Shown one piece after another: positions 42,069-50,375 of a DNA stretch of 64,000 nucleotides; positions within the stretch are counted from its first letter, which is position 1, and each line of letters begins with the position of its first letter. The notes under the pieces were generated by a model that was given only the letters and a program-made list of their open reading frames with translations, was not told where the DNA came from and did not search any database. The stretch comes from Bordetella ansorpii (GTDB taxonomy: Bacteria; Pseudomonadota; Gammaproteobacteria; Burkholderiales; Burkholderiaceae_B): the NCBI RefSeq assembly GCF_900078705.1, contig NZ_FKIF01000002.1, positions 744,001 through 808,000 of the forward strand. Reading direction: 5' to 3'. Position numbers and translations under genes: made by a program.

Positions 42069-43034
42069 ATGTGGAAACGCTATGCGGCGCTTGCCATGCT
42101 CTCGGGCGCCTGCTTCAACGTGCAGGCCCAGGCCGCCTATCCGAGCAAGGCCATCGAGCTGGTGGTGCCGTTCGCACCGGGCGGCACCGTGAACCTGACC
42201 GCACGCATGCTGGCCACGCGCATGTCCGATGCGCTGGGGCAGCCCGTCATCGTGGACAACAAGCCAGGGGCGGGCGGCAACATCGGCGCCGGCTATGCGG
42301 CCAAGGCGCGGGGCGATGGCTATACGCTGCTGTACGCCACCATGGGCAACCAGGTCATCCAGCCGCTGGTCAGCAGGAACCTGCCGTACTCGGCGTCCAG
42401 GGATTTCGTGCCCATCGCCCTGTTCGCCACGGTGCCCAACGTGCTGGCCGTGTCCGCCGATACTCCCGCCAGGACCATCGACGAACTGGTGCGGTACGCC
42501 AGGCAGAATCCCGGCAAGCTGAACATGGGGTCGGCCGGCATCGGGTCGGTGAACCACATGGTGGGCGAGCTGTTCATGTACCGGGCGGGGGTGAAGTTCT
42601 CGCACGTGCCGTACAAGGGGGCGGGGCCGGCCGCCACGGACCTGCTGGCCGGGCAGATCCAGGTGCTGTTCGTCAATCTGCCCACCGTTCAGCCCTATCT
42701 GAAGTCCGGCAAGATCCGCATCCTGGGCGTGGCCAGCGACAAGCGTGTCGCATCCCTGCCCGACGTGCCCACCTTCGCCGAAGCCGGGGTGAAAGGCGCC
42801 GAGACCGAATCGTGGTCGGCGTTGATGGCGCCGGCGTCCACCCCGCCGAACGTCGTGCAGAAGTTGCAGCAGACCGTCACGGCCATCACCCGCGATCCCG
42901 CCTTCGTCAAGATGCTGGAAGAGCAGGGCGCGCAACCCCTGGCGGGCGGCGGACAGGAGCTTCGGGCCCTCATCGAGGCCGACACCCGGCGGTGGCAGGA
43001 GGTCGTGCGGCACGCGGACATCCAGTTGGACTGA
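42069..43034 (+). CDS. Bug/TctC family tricarboxylate-type substrate-binding protein
   Basis: Periplasmic receptor of 321 residues. Signal peptide ALAMLSGACFNVQAQA, then AAYPSKAIELVVPFAPGGTV, GQPVIVDNKPGAGGNIGAGY and NPGKLNMGSAGIGSVNHMVGEL, all typical of the Bug family. It likely binds a polycarboxylate. It directly follows the ArgH-like lyase, so it may capture the substrate of that enzyme. No TctA/TctB membrane partner is encoded nearby. A clear AAGGGGAAA ribosome site precedes the ATG. Confidence 0.91.
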   Translation: MWKRYAALAMLSGACFNVQAQAAYPSKAIELVVPFAPGGTVNLTARMLATRMSDALGQPVIVDNKPGAGGNIGAGYAAKARGDGYTLLYATMGNQVIQPLVSRNLPYSASRDFVPIALFATVPNVLAVSADTPARTIDELVRYARQNPGKLNMGSAGIGSVNHMVGELFMYRAGVKFSHVPYKGAGPAATDLLAGQIQVLFVNLPTVQPYLKSGKIRILGVASDKRVASLPDVPTFAEAGVKGAETESWSALMAPASTPPNVVQKLQQTVTAITRDPAFVKMLEEQGAQPLAGGGQELRALIEADTRRWQEVVRHADIQLD

Positions 43035-43147
43035 GCCGTGCGCGGGTTCCGGGGGCGGGGGCCTGTCACTGGGTGGACGCACGGCCGTGTTTCAATAGTG
43101 CCTACGCCCCACGCCTGATCCGGCCCCGCGCGGCCGCCTGCCGACCC

Positions 43148-43828
43148 ATGACTCCCGCCACCCTGCTTGCCGGCCGCAAGGCCATCGTCTTCGATCTGGA
43201 CGGCACTTTGCTGGACACCCTGACGGACATCCGAGAAGCCATGAGCGATGGCCTGATCGAATGCGGCCATCCCGCGCTGCCGGCCGGCTACGTGCTGCCC
43301 AACCTGTACGGCGCGTTTCCGGCGGCGCTGACCTCGATGATGGCCGACCGCGGCGTGCCCGAGTCCGACTACCCGGCGGTCATCGCCGCCTATGGCCGCC
43401 ACTACGAGGCCCGCGCGCATCGCAGCTCGGTGCCGTATCCCGGCCTGATCGCGTTCCTGGAAGATTGCCGGCAGCGCGGGGTGCGCCTGGGCGTATGCAC
43501 CAACAAGAGGCACGCGCCCGCGTTGCAGGCCCTGCGGCAGACCGGCATCCTGCGGTATTTCGACCACGTCTCCGGCTGCGATACGGTCGAGCGTCCCAAG
43601 CCCGACCCGCTGCCCCTGCTGCAGGCCTTGCAGGTCCTGGGCGCCGCGCCCGCCGAGGGGGCCTACCTGGGCGACACGCACGTCGACGCGCAGACGGCCA
43701 GCCGCGCCGGCGTGCCGTTCCTGTATTTCCGCTCGGGCTACGGCAGTCCGCTGGTGCATGATTACCCCATTGCCGCCAGCTTCGACACCTACGCCGAGCT
43801 GATGGCCGGTGACGAAATGGCCGCCTGA
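43148..43828 (+). CDS. HAD family phosphatase (phosphoglycolate phosphatase-like)
   Basis: HAD-superfamily protein of 226 residues. Motif I is IVFDLDGTLLDTLTDIREA, motif II is LGVCTNKRH, motif III is the Lys in VERPKPDPLPLLQ, and motif IV is AYLGDTHVDAQTA. A four-helix cap lies between motifs I and II. The motif set and size fit the Gph/PgpB-like subgroup that dephosphorylates small phosphate esters such as phosphoglycolate. It stands 113 bp after the Bug gene and 128 bp before rsmB, on the same strand. The exact substrate is not fixed by sequence. Confidence 0.88.
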   Translation: MTPATLLAGRKAIVFDLDGTLLDTLTDIREAMSDGLIECGHPALPAGYVLPNLYGAFPAALTSMMADRGVPESDYPAVIAAYGRHYEARAHRSSVPYPGLIAFLEDCRQRGVRLGVCTNKRHAPALQALRQTGILRYFDHVSGCDTVERPKPDPLPLLQALQVLGAAPAEGAYLGDTHVDAQTASRAGVPFLYFRSGYGSPLVHDYPIAASFDTYAELMAGDEMAA

Positions 43829-43956
43829 CGCAATTCCGGGCCCGTGCCCCTCGCGGGCGGCCCGGCGCGGTGGATTTCTGCCTGCCGCACGCCTCGCGTC
43901 GGCCAGCCGGCCCGCGCTCCAGCTACCATAGCGGTCTTGCATAAGCATTTCCCGCC

Positions 43957-45291
43957 ATGTCCCTGCCGTCTTCCGAAGCCCGTTCCTGGGCGCCGCCCCT
44001 GTCCCGTACCTTGTTGGCCGCCGCTTCCGCCGTGCAGGCCGTGGGCGAGGGCGATTCCCTGACAGAGGCGCTGGCGCGTATCGACGCGCCGCTGCGGCCC
44101 AGCGCGCAGGCCCTGGCCTTCCACGCCATGCGCTACATGGGGTGGGCCGACGAGATTGCCGCCGAGATGGTGCGCAAATCCCCCGGTGCGCTGTTCGATG
44201 CGCTGCTGTGCACCGCCCTGACGCTGCTGCGTCCGGCGGGCCAGGACCCCGTGCCCGGCATGCCGGTCTATGCGCCGCATACGGTGGTCGACCAGGCCGT
44301 CGAGGCCGTCGCCAATTCGCGCCAACTGGTCACCTACAAGGGCCTGCTCAACGCCTGCCTGCGCCGTTTCCTGCGCGAGCACGAGGCCCTCGAGCGCGCG
44401 GTGGCGAAACTGCCGCGCGTGCAGTGGAACCATCCCGACTGGTGGATCGAGCAGGTGCGCCACGATTATCCCGCCCAGTGGCAGCAACTGCTGCTGGCGG
44501 CCAATGTGCCGGCGCCGCTGACGTTACGGGTCAACCGGCGGCGCGCCACGCGCCAGTCGGTGCTCGACGCCTTCCAGGCCCAGGGCCTCGCGGCCACGCC
44601 CGTGGCGCAGGATGGCCTGGTCCTGGCCCAGCCGCGGCCCGTTACCCAACTGCCGGGTTTCGCGCAAGGCTGGTGGTCGGTGCAGGATGCCGGCGCACAG
44701 CTGGCCGCGCCGCTGCTTGCGCCCCGTGACGGCATGCGGGTGCTGGACGCCTGCGCCGCGCCGGGCGGCAAGACGGCCCATCTGCTGGAACTGGCCGATG
44801 TGGAACTGCTGGCGCTGGATACCGATGCGCAACGCCTGGAGCGCGTCGGCGAGAACCTGCAGCGCCTGGGATTGGCGTCCGACCGGGTGAAGCTGGCCGC
44901 CGCTGACGCCTCCCACCTGTCGGCATGGTGGGACGGCAAGCCCTTCGATGCCGTGCTGGCCGACGTGCCCTGCACCGCTTCGGGCATCGTGCGCCGCCAT
45001 CCCGACATCCGCTGGCTGCGCCGCGCCGACGACGTGGCCCGCACCGCCCGGCTGCAGTCCCGCATCGTCGATGCGTTGTGGAAAACGGTGGCCCCGGGTG
45101 GCCGCCTGCTTTACGTGACCTGCTCGATCTTTCCGGCCGAAGGAGAGGCGCAGGCCGAGGCCTTCGCGCGCCGGCATCCCGACGCGCAGCGCCTGGCCGC
45201 GCCCGGCCAGTTGCTGCCGGTTGCCATCGGCGCAACACCCGGGCAGCAGCGCGATGGATTTTTCTACGCGTTGTTTGCCAAGCAGTCCTGA
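43957..45291 (+). CDS. rsmB: 16S rRNA (cytosine(967)-C(5))-methyltransferase RsmB
   Basis: Methylates C967 of 16S rRNA with S-adenosylmethionine. 444 residues. The N-terminal NusB-like RNA-binding domain spans about 1-145 (LNACLRRFLREHEALERAV at its end). The methyltransferase domain has VLDACAAPGGKTAHLLEL (SAM loop), DVPCTASGIVRRHPDIRWL (with Cys of motif IV) and YVTCSIFPAEGEAQAEAF (catalytic Cys of motif VI). It is followed by DUF4390 and the NtrY-like kinase, an order common in betaproteobacteria. Confidence 0.94.
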   Translation: MSLPSSEARSWAPPLSRTLLAAASAVQAVGEGDSLTEALARIDAPLRPSAQALAFHAMRYMGWADEIAAEMVRKSPGALFDALLCTALTLLRPAGQDPVPGMPVYAPHTVVDQAVEAVANSRQLVTYKGLLNACLRRFLREHEALERAVAKLPRVQWNHPDWWIEQVRHDYPAQWQQLLLAANVPAPLTLRVNRRRATRQSVLDAFQAQGLAATPVAQDGLVLAQPRPVTQLPGFAQGWWSVQDAGAQLAAPLLAPRDGMRVLDACAAPGGKTAHLLELADVELLALDTDAQRLERVGENLQRLGLASDRVKLAAADASHLSAWWDGKPFDAVLADVPCTASGIVRRHPDIRWLRRADDVARTARLQSRIVDALWKTVAPGGRLLYVTCSIFPAEGEAQAEAFARRHPDAQRLAAPGQLLPVAIGATPGQQRDGFFYALFAKQS

Positions 45292-45308
45292 ATCCCCAAG
45301 AATAGGTC

Positions 45309-45923
45309 ATGTCCGCGCGCATACGCTGCAAACTCATGATTTCACGCTTGTTTTCCTTGCTGTTGCTGGCAATCGTGCTCTTGCCGCTGGTGGGTGTGGG
45401 CCAGGTCGTCCATGCCGCCGATCCCCATGTGACGCGCATCGATCCCGTGGTGCGTGACGGCAAGCTCGAGATCGACGCCGACGTGCAGTTCGAGCTCAAC
45501 GACCAACTGCGCGACGCCGCCCAGCGTGGCGTGCCGCTGTACTTCACCGCCGACGTGGTCATCACCCGGGCCCGCTGGTGGTGGCTGGACCGTACCGAGG
45601 TCGAGACCAGCCTGACCTGGCGCATCGTCTACAACGCGTTGACGCGGCAGTGGCGCGCCGGCGTGGACGAACTGTCGCTGCCCGTGTCCTCGCTGGACGA
45701 GGCCATGGAAATGGTGCGCAACATCCGCCACTGGCAGGTCATCGGCACGGACAAGCTCGATCCGGACGTGCGCTATAGCGGCCAGTTGCGGGTGCGGCTG
45801 GATACCTCGATGCTGGCCCGGCCGTTCCAGGTCAATGCGCTGAACAGCAGCTCCTGGTCGCCGGCCACCCCCTGGGCCGACTTCTCCTTTTCGCTGTCGC
45901 GATCGCCCCACGATCCCTCATGA
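45309..45923 (+). CDS. DUF4390 domain exported protein
   Basis: Protein of 204 residues with an N-terminal hydrophobic signal (LLLLAIVLLPLVGVGQVVHA) and a DUF4390 body: ADVQFELNDQLRDAAQRGVP, YFTADVVITRARWWWLDR, NALTRQWRAGVDELSLPV. It is nearly always encoded between rsmB and an NtrY-like histidine kinase, and its stop overlaps the kinase start here as ATGA. A role with the kinase in the cell envelope is likely but unproven. Confidence 0.88.
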   Translation: MSARIRCKLMISRLFSLLLLAIVLLPLVGVGQVVHAADPHVTRIDPVVRDGKLEIDADVQFELNDQLRDAAQRGVPLYFTADVVITRARWWWLDRTEVETSLTWRIVYNALTRQWRAGVDELSLPVSSLDEAMEMVRNIRHWQVIGTDKLDPDVRYSGQLRVRLDTSMLARPFQVNALNSSSWSPATPWADFSFSLSRSPHDPS

Positions 45924-48208
45924 GACGCTTCCTTCGCATCGCCCTCATCGTCGGCGGGATCAGCGGACTGGCCCTGATGGGCCTGCTGGCCTGGTCGACG
46001 GGCAACGCCTCGCGTTTCGCGCGCTACTACGACACCCTGCTGGTGCTCAACGGCGTGTTCGCCTTCGCCCTGTTCGTCTGGGTCGTGGCGCTGACGGTGC
46101 GGCTGGCGCGCCAGATCCGGCGTCGCCAGTTCGGGGCGCGGCTGACCGCGCGGTTCGCGCTGGCCTTCGCCCTGATCGGCGTGGTGCCGGGCGCGCTTAT
46201 CTACGTACTGTCCGTGCAGTTCATGTCGCGCTCGATCGAGTCGTGGTTCAACGTGCGGGTCGACAGCGCGCTCGAGGCCGGCCTGAACCTGGGCCGCGCG
46301 GCGCTGGACTCGCAACTGGCCGACCTGGATGCCCGCGCGCGCGGCATGGCCTCCGAGCTGAGCAACCTGAACGACGCGGACATTCCGTTGACCCTGACCC
46401 GCCTGCGCGAGAACAATGGCGTGCAGGAAGCCATGGTGTTCACGGGCAGCGGCAGGCCGCTGGCGTTCTCCACCAACCAGTACGGCCAGTTGTTGCCGCC
46501 CACGCCGCCGCCCGCCGTGCTGAACCAGCTGCGCATGGCGCGCAACTATTCGGCCGCCGAGGCCGATGATCCCGTCAAGTCCGACGCCGATGCGAGCCTG
46601 CACCTGCGCGTGGTGGTGCCGCTGGCCGTGCCCGCGCGCATCGAGGGCATCCTGGGCGGCCCCGCCGAGCCGCGCTGGCTCCAACTGGTGCAGCCCGTGC
46701 CCGAGCAGATCGCCCACAACGCCAACCGCGTGCAGCAGGGCTTTCGCGACTACCAGGAGCTTGCCCTGTCCCGGCTGGGGCTGCGCAAGCTCTACGGCAT
46801 CACGCTGACGCTGGCCCTGCTGCTGTCCGTGTTCAGCGCCATTGCGGTGGCCCTGTCGCTGTCCAAGCGCCTGGTGCGGCCGCTGCTGCGGCTGGCCGCC
46901 GGCACGCAGGCCGTGGGGGTGGGCGATTACCGCCCGCTGCCCGAGCCGCCCGAACGCGACGAGGTCGGCCAACTGACGCGCTCGTTCAACGCGATGACCC
47001 GCCAGCTCGACGAGGCCCGCCAGATGGTCGAGAGCAACCGGCGCCAGCTGGAACGCTCCAACGTCTATCTCGAAAGCGTCATGGCCAACCTGTCGTCGGG
47101 CGTGCTGGTGTTCGACGAAGGGTTCCGCGTCACCACGGTGAACCAGGGCGCGCAGACCATCCTGCAGGCGGACCTGCGCTCGGTCATCGGCCGGCCGCTG
47201 GAAACGGTCGACGGCATGATCGAGTTCGCGCAGGTCATCCGCCAGGCTTTCGCCGGGCACGCCGCGGTGGGATCGGAACGCACCCACTGGCAGCAGCAGT
47301 TCGAGGTGCGGCCCGGCCAGGGCGAGCCCGTTGCGCTGCTGGCGCGCGGCACGCATCTCAGCGTCGATGGCCGCGGCAACGGCTACATGGTGGTGTTCGA
47401 CGACATCACCGAGGTCATCTCGGCCAATCGCACCGTGGCCTGGGGCGAGGTGGCGCGCCGCCTGGCGCACGAGATCAAGAATCCGCTGACGCCCATCCAG
47501 CTGTCGGCCGAGCGCCTGGCCATGAAGCTGGCGGATCGCCTCGAGCCCGCCGACGCCCAGATGCTGACGCGCGCGACCAATACCATCGTCAACCAGGTCG
47601 GTTCGCTCAAGCAGATGGTGGACGACTTCCGCGAATATGCGCGCACGCCGCCCGCGGTGATGCAGCGGGTGGATTTCAACTCCCTGGTGGGGGATGTCCT
47701 GGCGCTGTATGGCTGGGGCGAAAGCGGCGGAGACCCGCGCCTGCTGAACCTCGACGTGCAGTTGGCCTCGGGCCTGCCCGAGATCGAGGGCGATTCGACA
47801 CAACTGCGCCAAGTCATCCACAATCTGCTGACCAACGCGCGCGATGCGGTGGCCGAGCAGGGCGACGCGGGCCGCGTGCGTGTGTCCACGCAGTTGGTGC
47901 AGAGCGAACAACCCGACGGATCGAAGCAATGCGCGGTTCGTTTCATCGTCGCCGATACCGGTCCCGGCTTCCCGCCGCAGGTCATGCAAAAAGCCTTCGA
48001 GCCCTACGTGACCACAAAGGCCCATGGAACTGGGTTAGGATTAGCCATCGTTCGCAAGATCGTTGACGAGCACGGAGGGCGCATCGATCTTGCCAATCGT
48101 AAAGAGGGCGGGGCTCGCATATCGATCCTGCTGACGCGCTTGGCGCAACCATCCGATACTATGATGGACGCGGCACGTCAAGAAAAGGATAATGCGGCGA
48201 CGCAATAG
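45920..48208 (+). CDS. NtrY-like sensor histidine kinase
   Basis: Membrane sensor kinase of 762 residues. Three N-terminal membrane segments are visible (IALIVGGISGLALMGLLAW, LNGVFAFALFVWVVALTV, FALAFALIGVVPGALIYVL), then a periplasmic sensor region to about 290, and a further membrane segment (LTLALLLSVFSAIAVALSL). A HAMP linker (LVRPLLRLAAGTQAVGVGDY) and a PAS domain follow. HisKA contains RRLAHEIKNPLTPIQLSAER with the phospho-His. HATPase_c has HNLLTNARDAV, VADTGPGFPP and TGLGLAIVRKIVDEHGG. It overlaps the DUF4390 stop and is followed by its response regulator, so they form one two-component system. Signal not known; the NtrYX family is tied to nitrogen or redox state. Confidence 0.9.
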   Translation: MRRFLRIALIVGGISGLALMGLLAWSTGNASRFARYYDTLLVLNGVFAFALFVWVVALTVRLARQIRRRQFGARLTARFALAFALIGVVPGALIYVLSVQFMSRSIESWFNVRVDSALEAGLNLGRAALDSQLADLDARARGMASELSNLNDADIPLTLTRLRENNGVQEAMVFTGSGRPLAFSTNQYGQLLPPTPPPAVLNQLRMARNYSAAEADDPVKSDADASLHLRVVVPLAVPARIEGILGGPAEPRWLQLVQPVPEQIAHNANRVQQGFRDYQELALSRLGLRKLYGITLTLALLLSVFSAIAVALSLSKRLVRPLLRLAAGTQAVGVGDYRPLPEPPERDEVGQLTRSFNAMTRQLDEARQMVESNRRQLERSNVYLESVMANLSSGVLVFDEGFRVTTVNQGAQTILQADLRSVIGRPLETVDGMIEFAQVIRQAFAGHAAVGSERTHWQQQFEVRPGQGEPVALLARGTHLSVDGRGNGYMVVFDDITEVISANRTVAWGEVARRLAHEIKNPLTPIQLSAERLAMKLADRLEPADAQMLTRATNTIVNQVGSLKQMVDDFREYARTPPAVMQRVDFNSLVGDVLALYGWGESGGDPRLLNLDVQLASGLPEIEGDSTQLRQVIHNLLTNARDAVAEQGDAGRVRVSTQLVQSEQPDGSKQCAVRFIVADTGPGFPPQVMQKAFEPYVTTKAHGTGLGLAIVRKIVDEHGGRIDLANRKEGGARISILLTRLAQPSDTMMDAARQEKDNAATQ

Positions 48209-48219
48209 GTGAGAGGTAT

Positions 48220-48903
48220 ATGGCCAGAATCCTGGTGGTGGACGACGAAATCGGCATTCGTGAGCTCCTGTCCGAGATCCTGTACGACGAAGGACACACG
48301 GTAGAGCTTGCTGAAAACGCAGCGCAGGCGCGCTCTGCGCGGCAGCGCATGCGCCCGGACCTCGTGCTGCTGGACATCTGGATGCCGGATACCGATGGGG
48401 TCAGCCTGCTCAAGGAGTGGGCCTCGCAAGGGCTGCTGGACATGCCCGTGATCATGATGAGCGGCCACGCCACCATCGACACGGCGGTCGAGGCCACGCG
48501 TATCGGCGCCATGGATTTCCTGGAAAAGCCCATCACGCTGCAGCGCCTGCTCAAAACCATCGCCGCGGGGCTTGCGCGTGGCCGCGCGCCGCATTCGGCC
48601 CCGGCCGTGCATGCCGCCCCGGCCACGGCGCTGCCGATGGAAGACGAGCTCGACACGCCCGCGCCCGCCGTCCAGGCCAACGACGCCCCCGCCGTGTCCA
48701 ACGGCCAACTGGGCAGCATTTCGCTGGACCAGCCGCTGCGCGAGGCGCGCGACGCCTTCGAGCGCATCTACTTCGAATACCACCTCGTCCGCGAGAACCA
48801 CAGCATGACCCGGGTCTCCGAACGCACGGGCCTGGAACGCACCCACCTGTACCGCAAGCTCAAGCAATTGGGCATCGAGTCCGCGCGCAAGCGTAGTACA
48901 TGA
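48220..48903 (+). CDS. NtrX-like response regulator lacking the AAA+ domain
   Basis: Response regulator of 227 residues. The receiver domain (1-120) has the acidic pair in VVDDE, phospho-acceptor Asp52 in LLDIWMPDTDG, Ser/Thr in IMMSGH and Lys in FLEKPITL. A Pro/Ala-rich linker of about 55 residues follows. The C-terminal Fis-type HTH (about 187-222) is HSMTRVSERTGLERTHLYRK followed by LKQLGI, as in NtrX/NtrC. The central AAA+ sigma-54 interaction domain of classical NtrX is missing, so it cannot remodel sigma-54 polymerase and probably acts by plain binding. It follows the kinase by 11 bp and its stop overlaps trkA as ATGA. Confidence 0.88.
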   Translation: MARILVVDDEIGIRELLSEILYDEGHTVELAENAAQARSARQRMRPDLVLLDIWMPDTDGVSLLKEWASQGLLDMPVIMMSGHATIDTAVEATRIGAMDFLEKPITLQRLLKTIAAGLARGRAPHSAPAVHAAPATALPMEDELDTPAPAVQANDAPAVSNGQLGSISLDQPLREARDAFERIYFEYHLVRENHSMTRVSERTGLERTHLYRKLKQLGIESARKRST

Positions 48904-50279
48904 AGATCCTCATCATGGGCGCCGGCCGCGTGGGTACCAGCGTGGCCGAGAACCTGGTGTCCGAGCAGAACGACATCACGGTCATCGATTCCGACCCCGC
49001 CCAGTTGCGCTATCTGCAGGAGCGCTACGACTTGCGCGGGTTGCATGGCGACGGCACCCAGGTCTCGGTGCTGGAGGCCGCCGGCGCGGCCGATACCGAC
49101 CTGTTCATCGCCTGTGCGGCCTCCGACTCGGCCAACATGGTGGCCTGCAAGATCGCGCGGCAGCTGTTCAACGTCCCGCGCCGCATCGCCCGCATCCGCA
49201 TGCCCGAGTTCGCCGACCATCCCGAGCTGATGGGCGACGAAGGCTTCTGTATCGACGCGCTGATCAGTCCCGAGCGCAGCGTCACCACCTATCTGCACAG
49301 CCTCATCGAATTCCCCGAAGCCCTGCAGGTGGTCGAATTCGCCGACGGCCGCGTCAGCGTGGTCACGGTGCGGGTGGGGCAGGGCAGCCCGATGGCGAAC
49401 CTGCCCGTGGACAAGCTGCGCGAGGCGTGGCCCGACGTGACCGCGCGCGTGGTGGACGTGCTGCGCGGCGGCCGTCCCCTGCACGTCGGCAGCGGCACCG
49501 TGGTGGCCCCGGGCGACGAGGTCGTCATCGTGGTCGACACCCGCCATGCTCGACGCGCGGTGCGCCAGCTTCGCGAAGCCGAGAAAAGCGTGCGCCGCGT
49601 GATGATCGCCGGCGGCGGCAACATCGGCCTGCGCCTGGCGCGCCGGCTGGCCGAAGAGAACTACAGCGTGCGCATCGTCGAGCGCGACGAGAAGCGCTGC
49701 CTGTACCTGGCCGCCGAGCTGCCCGACAACGTGCTGGTGCTGCATGGCAACGGCACCGACGAGGCGCTGCTCGAACGCGAGAACATCGACGACATGGACA
49801 CCTACCTGGCGTTGACCAGCGATGACGAGGACAACATCATGTCGTCGCTGCTGGCCAAGCGGCTGGGCGCGCGCAAGGTCATCGCGCTGATCAATCGCCA
49901 GGCCTATGGCGAACTGATGCAGGGCAGCCACATCGACATCGCGGTCTCCCCGTCGCAGGCCACCATGAGCGAGCTGCTGCGCCACGTGCGCCGTGGCGAC
50001 GTGGTGGGCGTGCACCGCCTGCGGCAGGGCGTGGCCGAGGCGCTGGAAGCCGTGGCGCACGGCGATCGGTCCACTTCGCGCGTGGTCGGCCGCGCCGTCG
50101 GCGAGTTGCGCCTGCCCAAGGGCGCCAGCATCGGCGCACTGGTGCGCGGCGACGAGATCCTGTTGCCGGACGACGATACCGTCATCGAGCAGGACGACCA
50201 CGTGGTGGTGTTCGTGCCTTCGCGCCAGCAGATGCCGAAGGTCGAGAAGCTGTTCCAGGTTTCGGCCTCGTTCTTCTAA
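48900..50279 (+). CDS. trkA: Trk system potassium uptake protein TrkA
   Basis: Cytoplasmic NAD-binding gating subunit for Trk-type potassium uptake, 459 residues. It has two RCK units. The first Rossmann domain starts MKILIMGAGRVGTSVAENLV, the second VRRVMIAGGGNIGLRLARRL. Each is followed by a TrkA_C domain, the last ending around GDEILLPDDDTVIEQDDHVVVF. The length is typical of the double-RCK TrkA. The ATG overlaps the response regulator stop, and trkH follows within 100 bp, so potassium uptake may be linked to the two-component system by co-transcription. Confidence 0.94.
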   Translation: MKILIMGAGRVGTSVAENLVSEQNDITVIDSDPAQLRYLQERYDLRGLHGDGTQVSVLEAAGAADTDLFIACAASDSANMVACKIARQLFNVPRRIARIRMPEFADHPELMGDEGFCIDALISPERSVTTYLHSLIEFPEALQVVEFADGRVSVVTVRVGQGSPMANLPVDKLREAWPDVTARVVDVLRGGRPLHVGSGTVVAPGDEVVIVVDTRHARRAVRQLREAEKSVRRVMIAGGGNIGLRLARRLAEENYSVRIVERDEKRCLYLAAELPDNVLVLHGNGTDEALLERENIDDMDTYLALTSDDEDNIMSSLLAKRLGARKVIALINRQAYGELMQGSHIDIAVSPSQATMSELLRHVRRGDVVGVHRLRQGVAEALEAVAHGDRSTSRVVGRAVGELRLPKGASIGALVRGDEILLPDDDTVIEQDDHVVVFVPSRQQMPKVEKLFQVSASFF

Positions 50280-50375
50280 GGCTCAAGGCATGGCGCTCCC
50301 CGTTGCGAAAGAAGCCTGGAATTCCACGCTCGCGTGGGCACGCGGAGCCTTGCGCCGTGGCCAGGCGGAGCCGGC

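Noticed and set aside
45773-48025. 750-codon open frame on the minus strand
   Set aside because: Antisense to the NtrY-like kinase gene, whose motifs are complete; composition is His/Gln/Arg-rich and unlike a protein.
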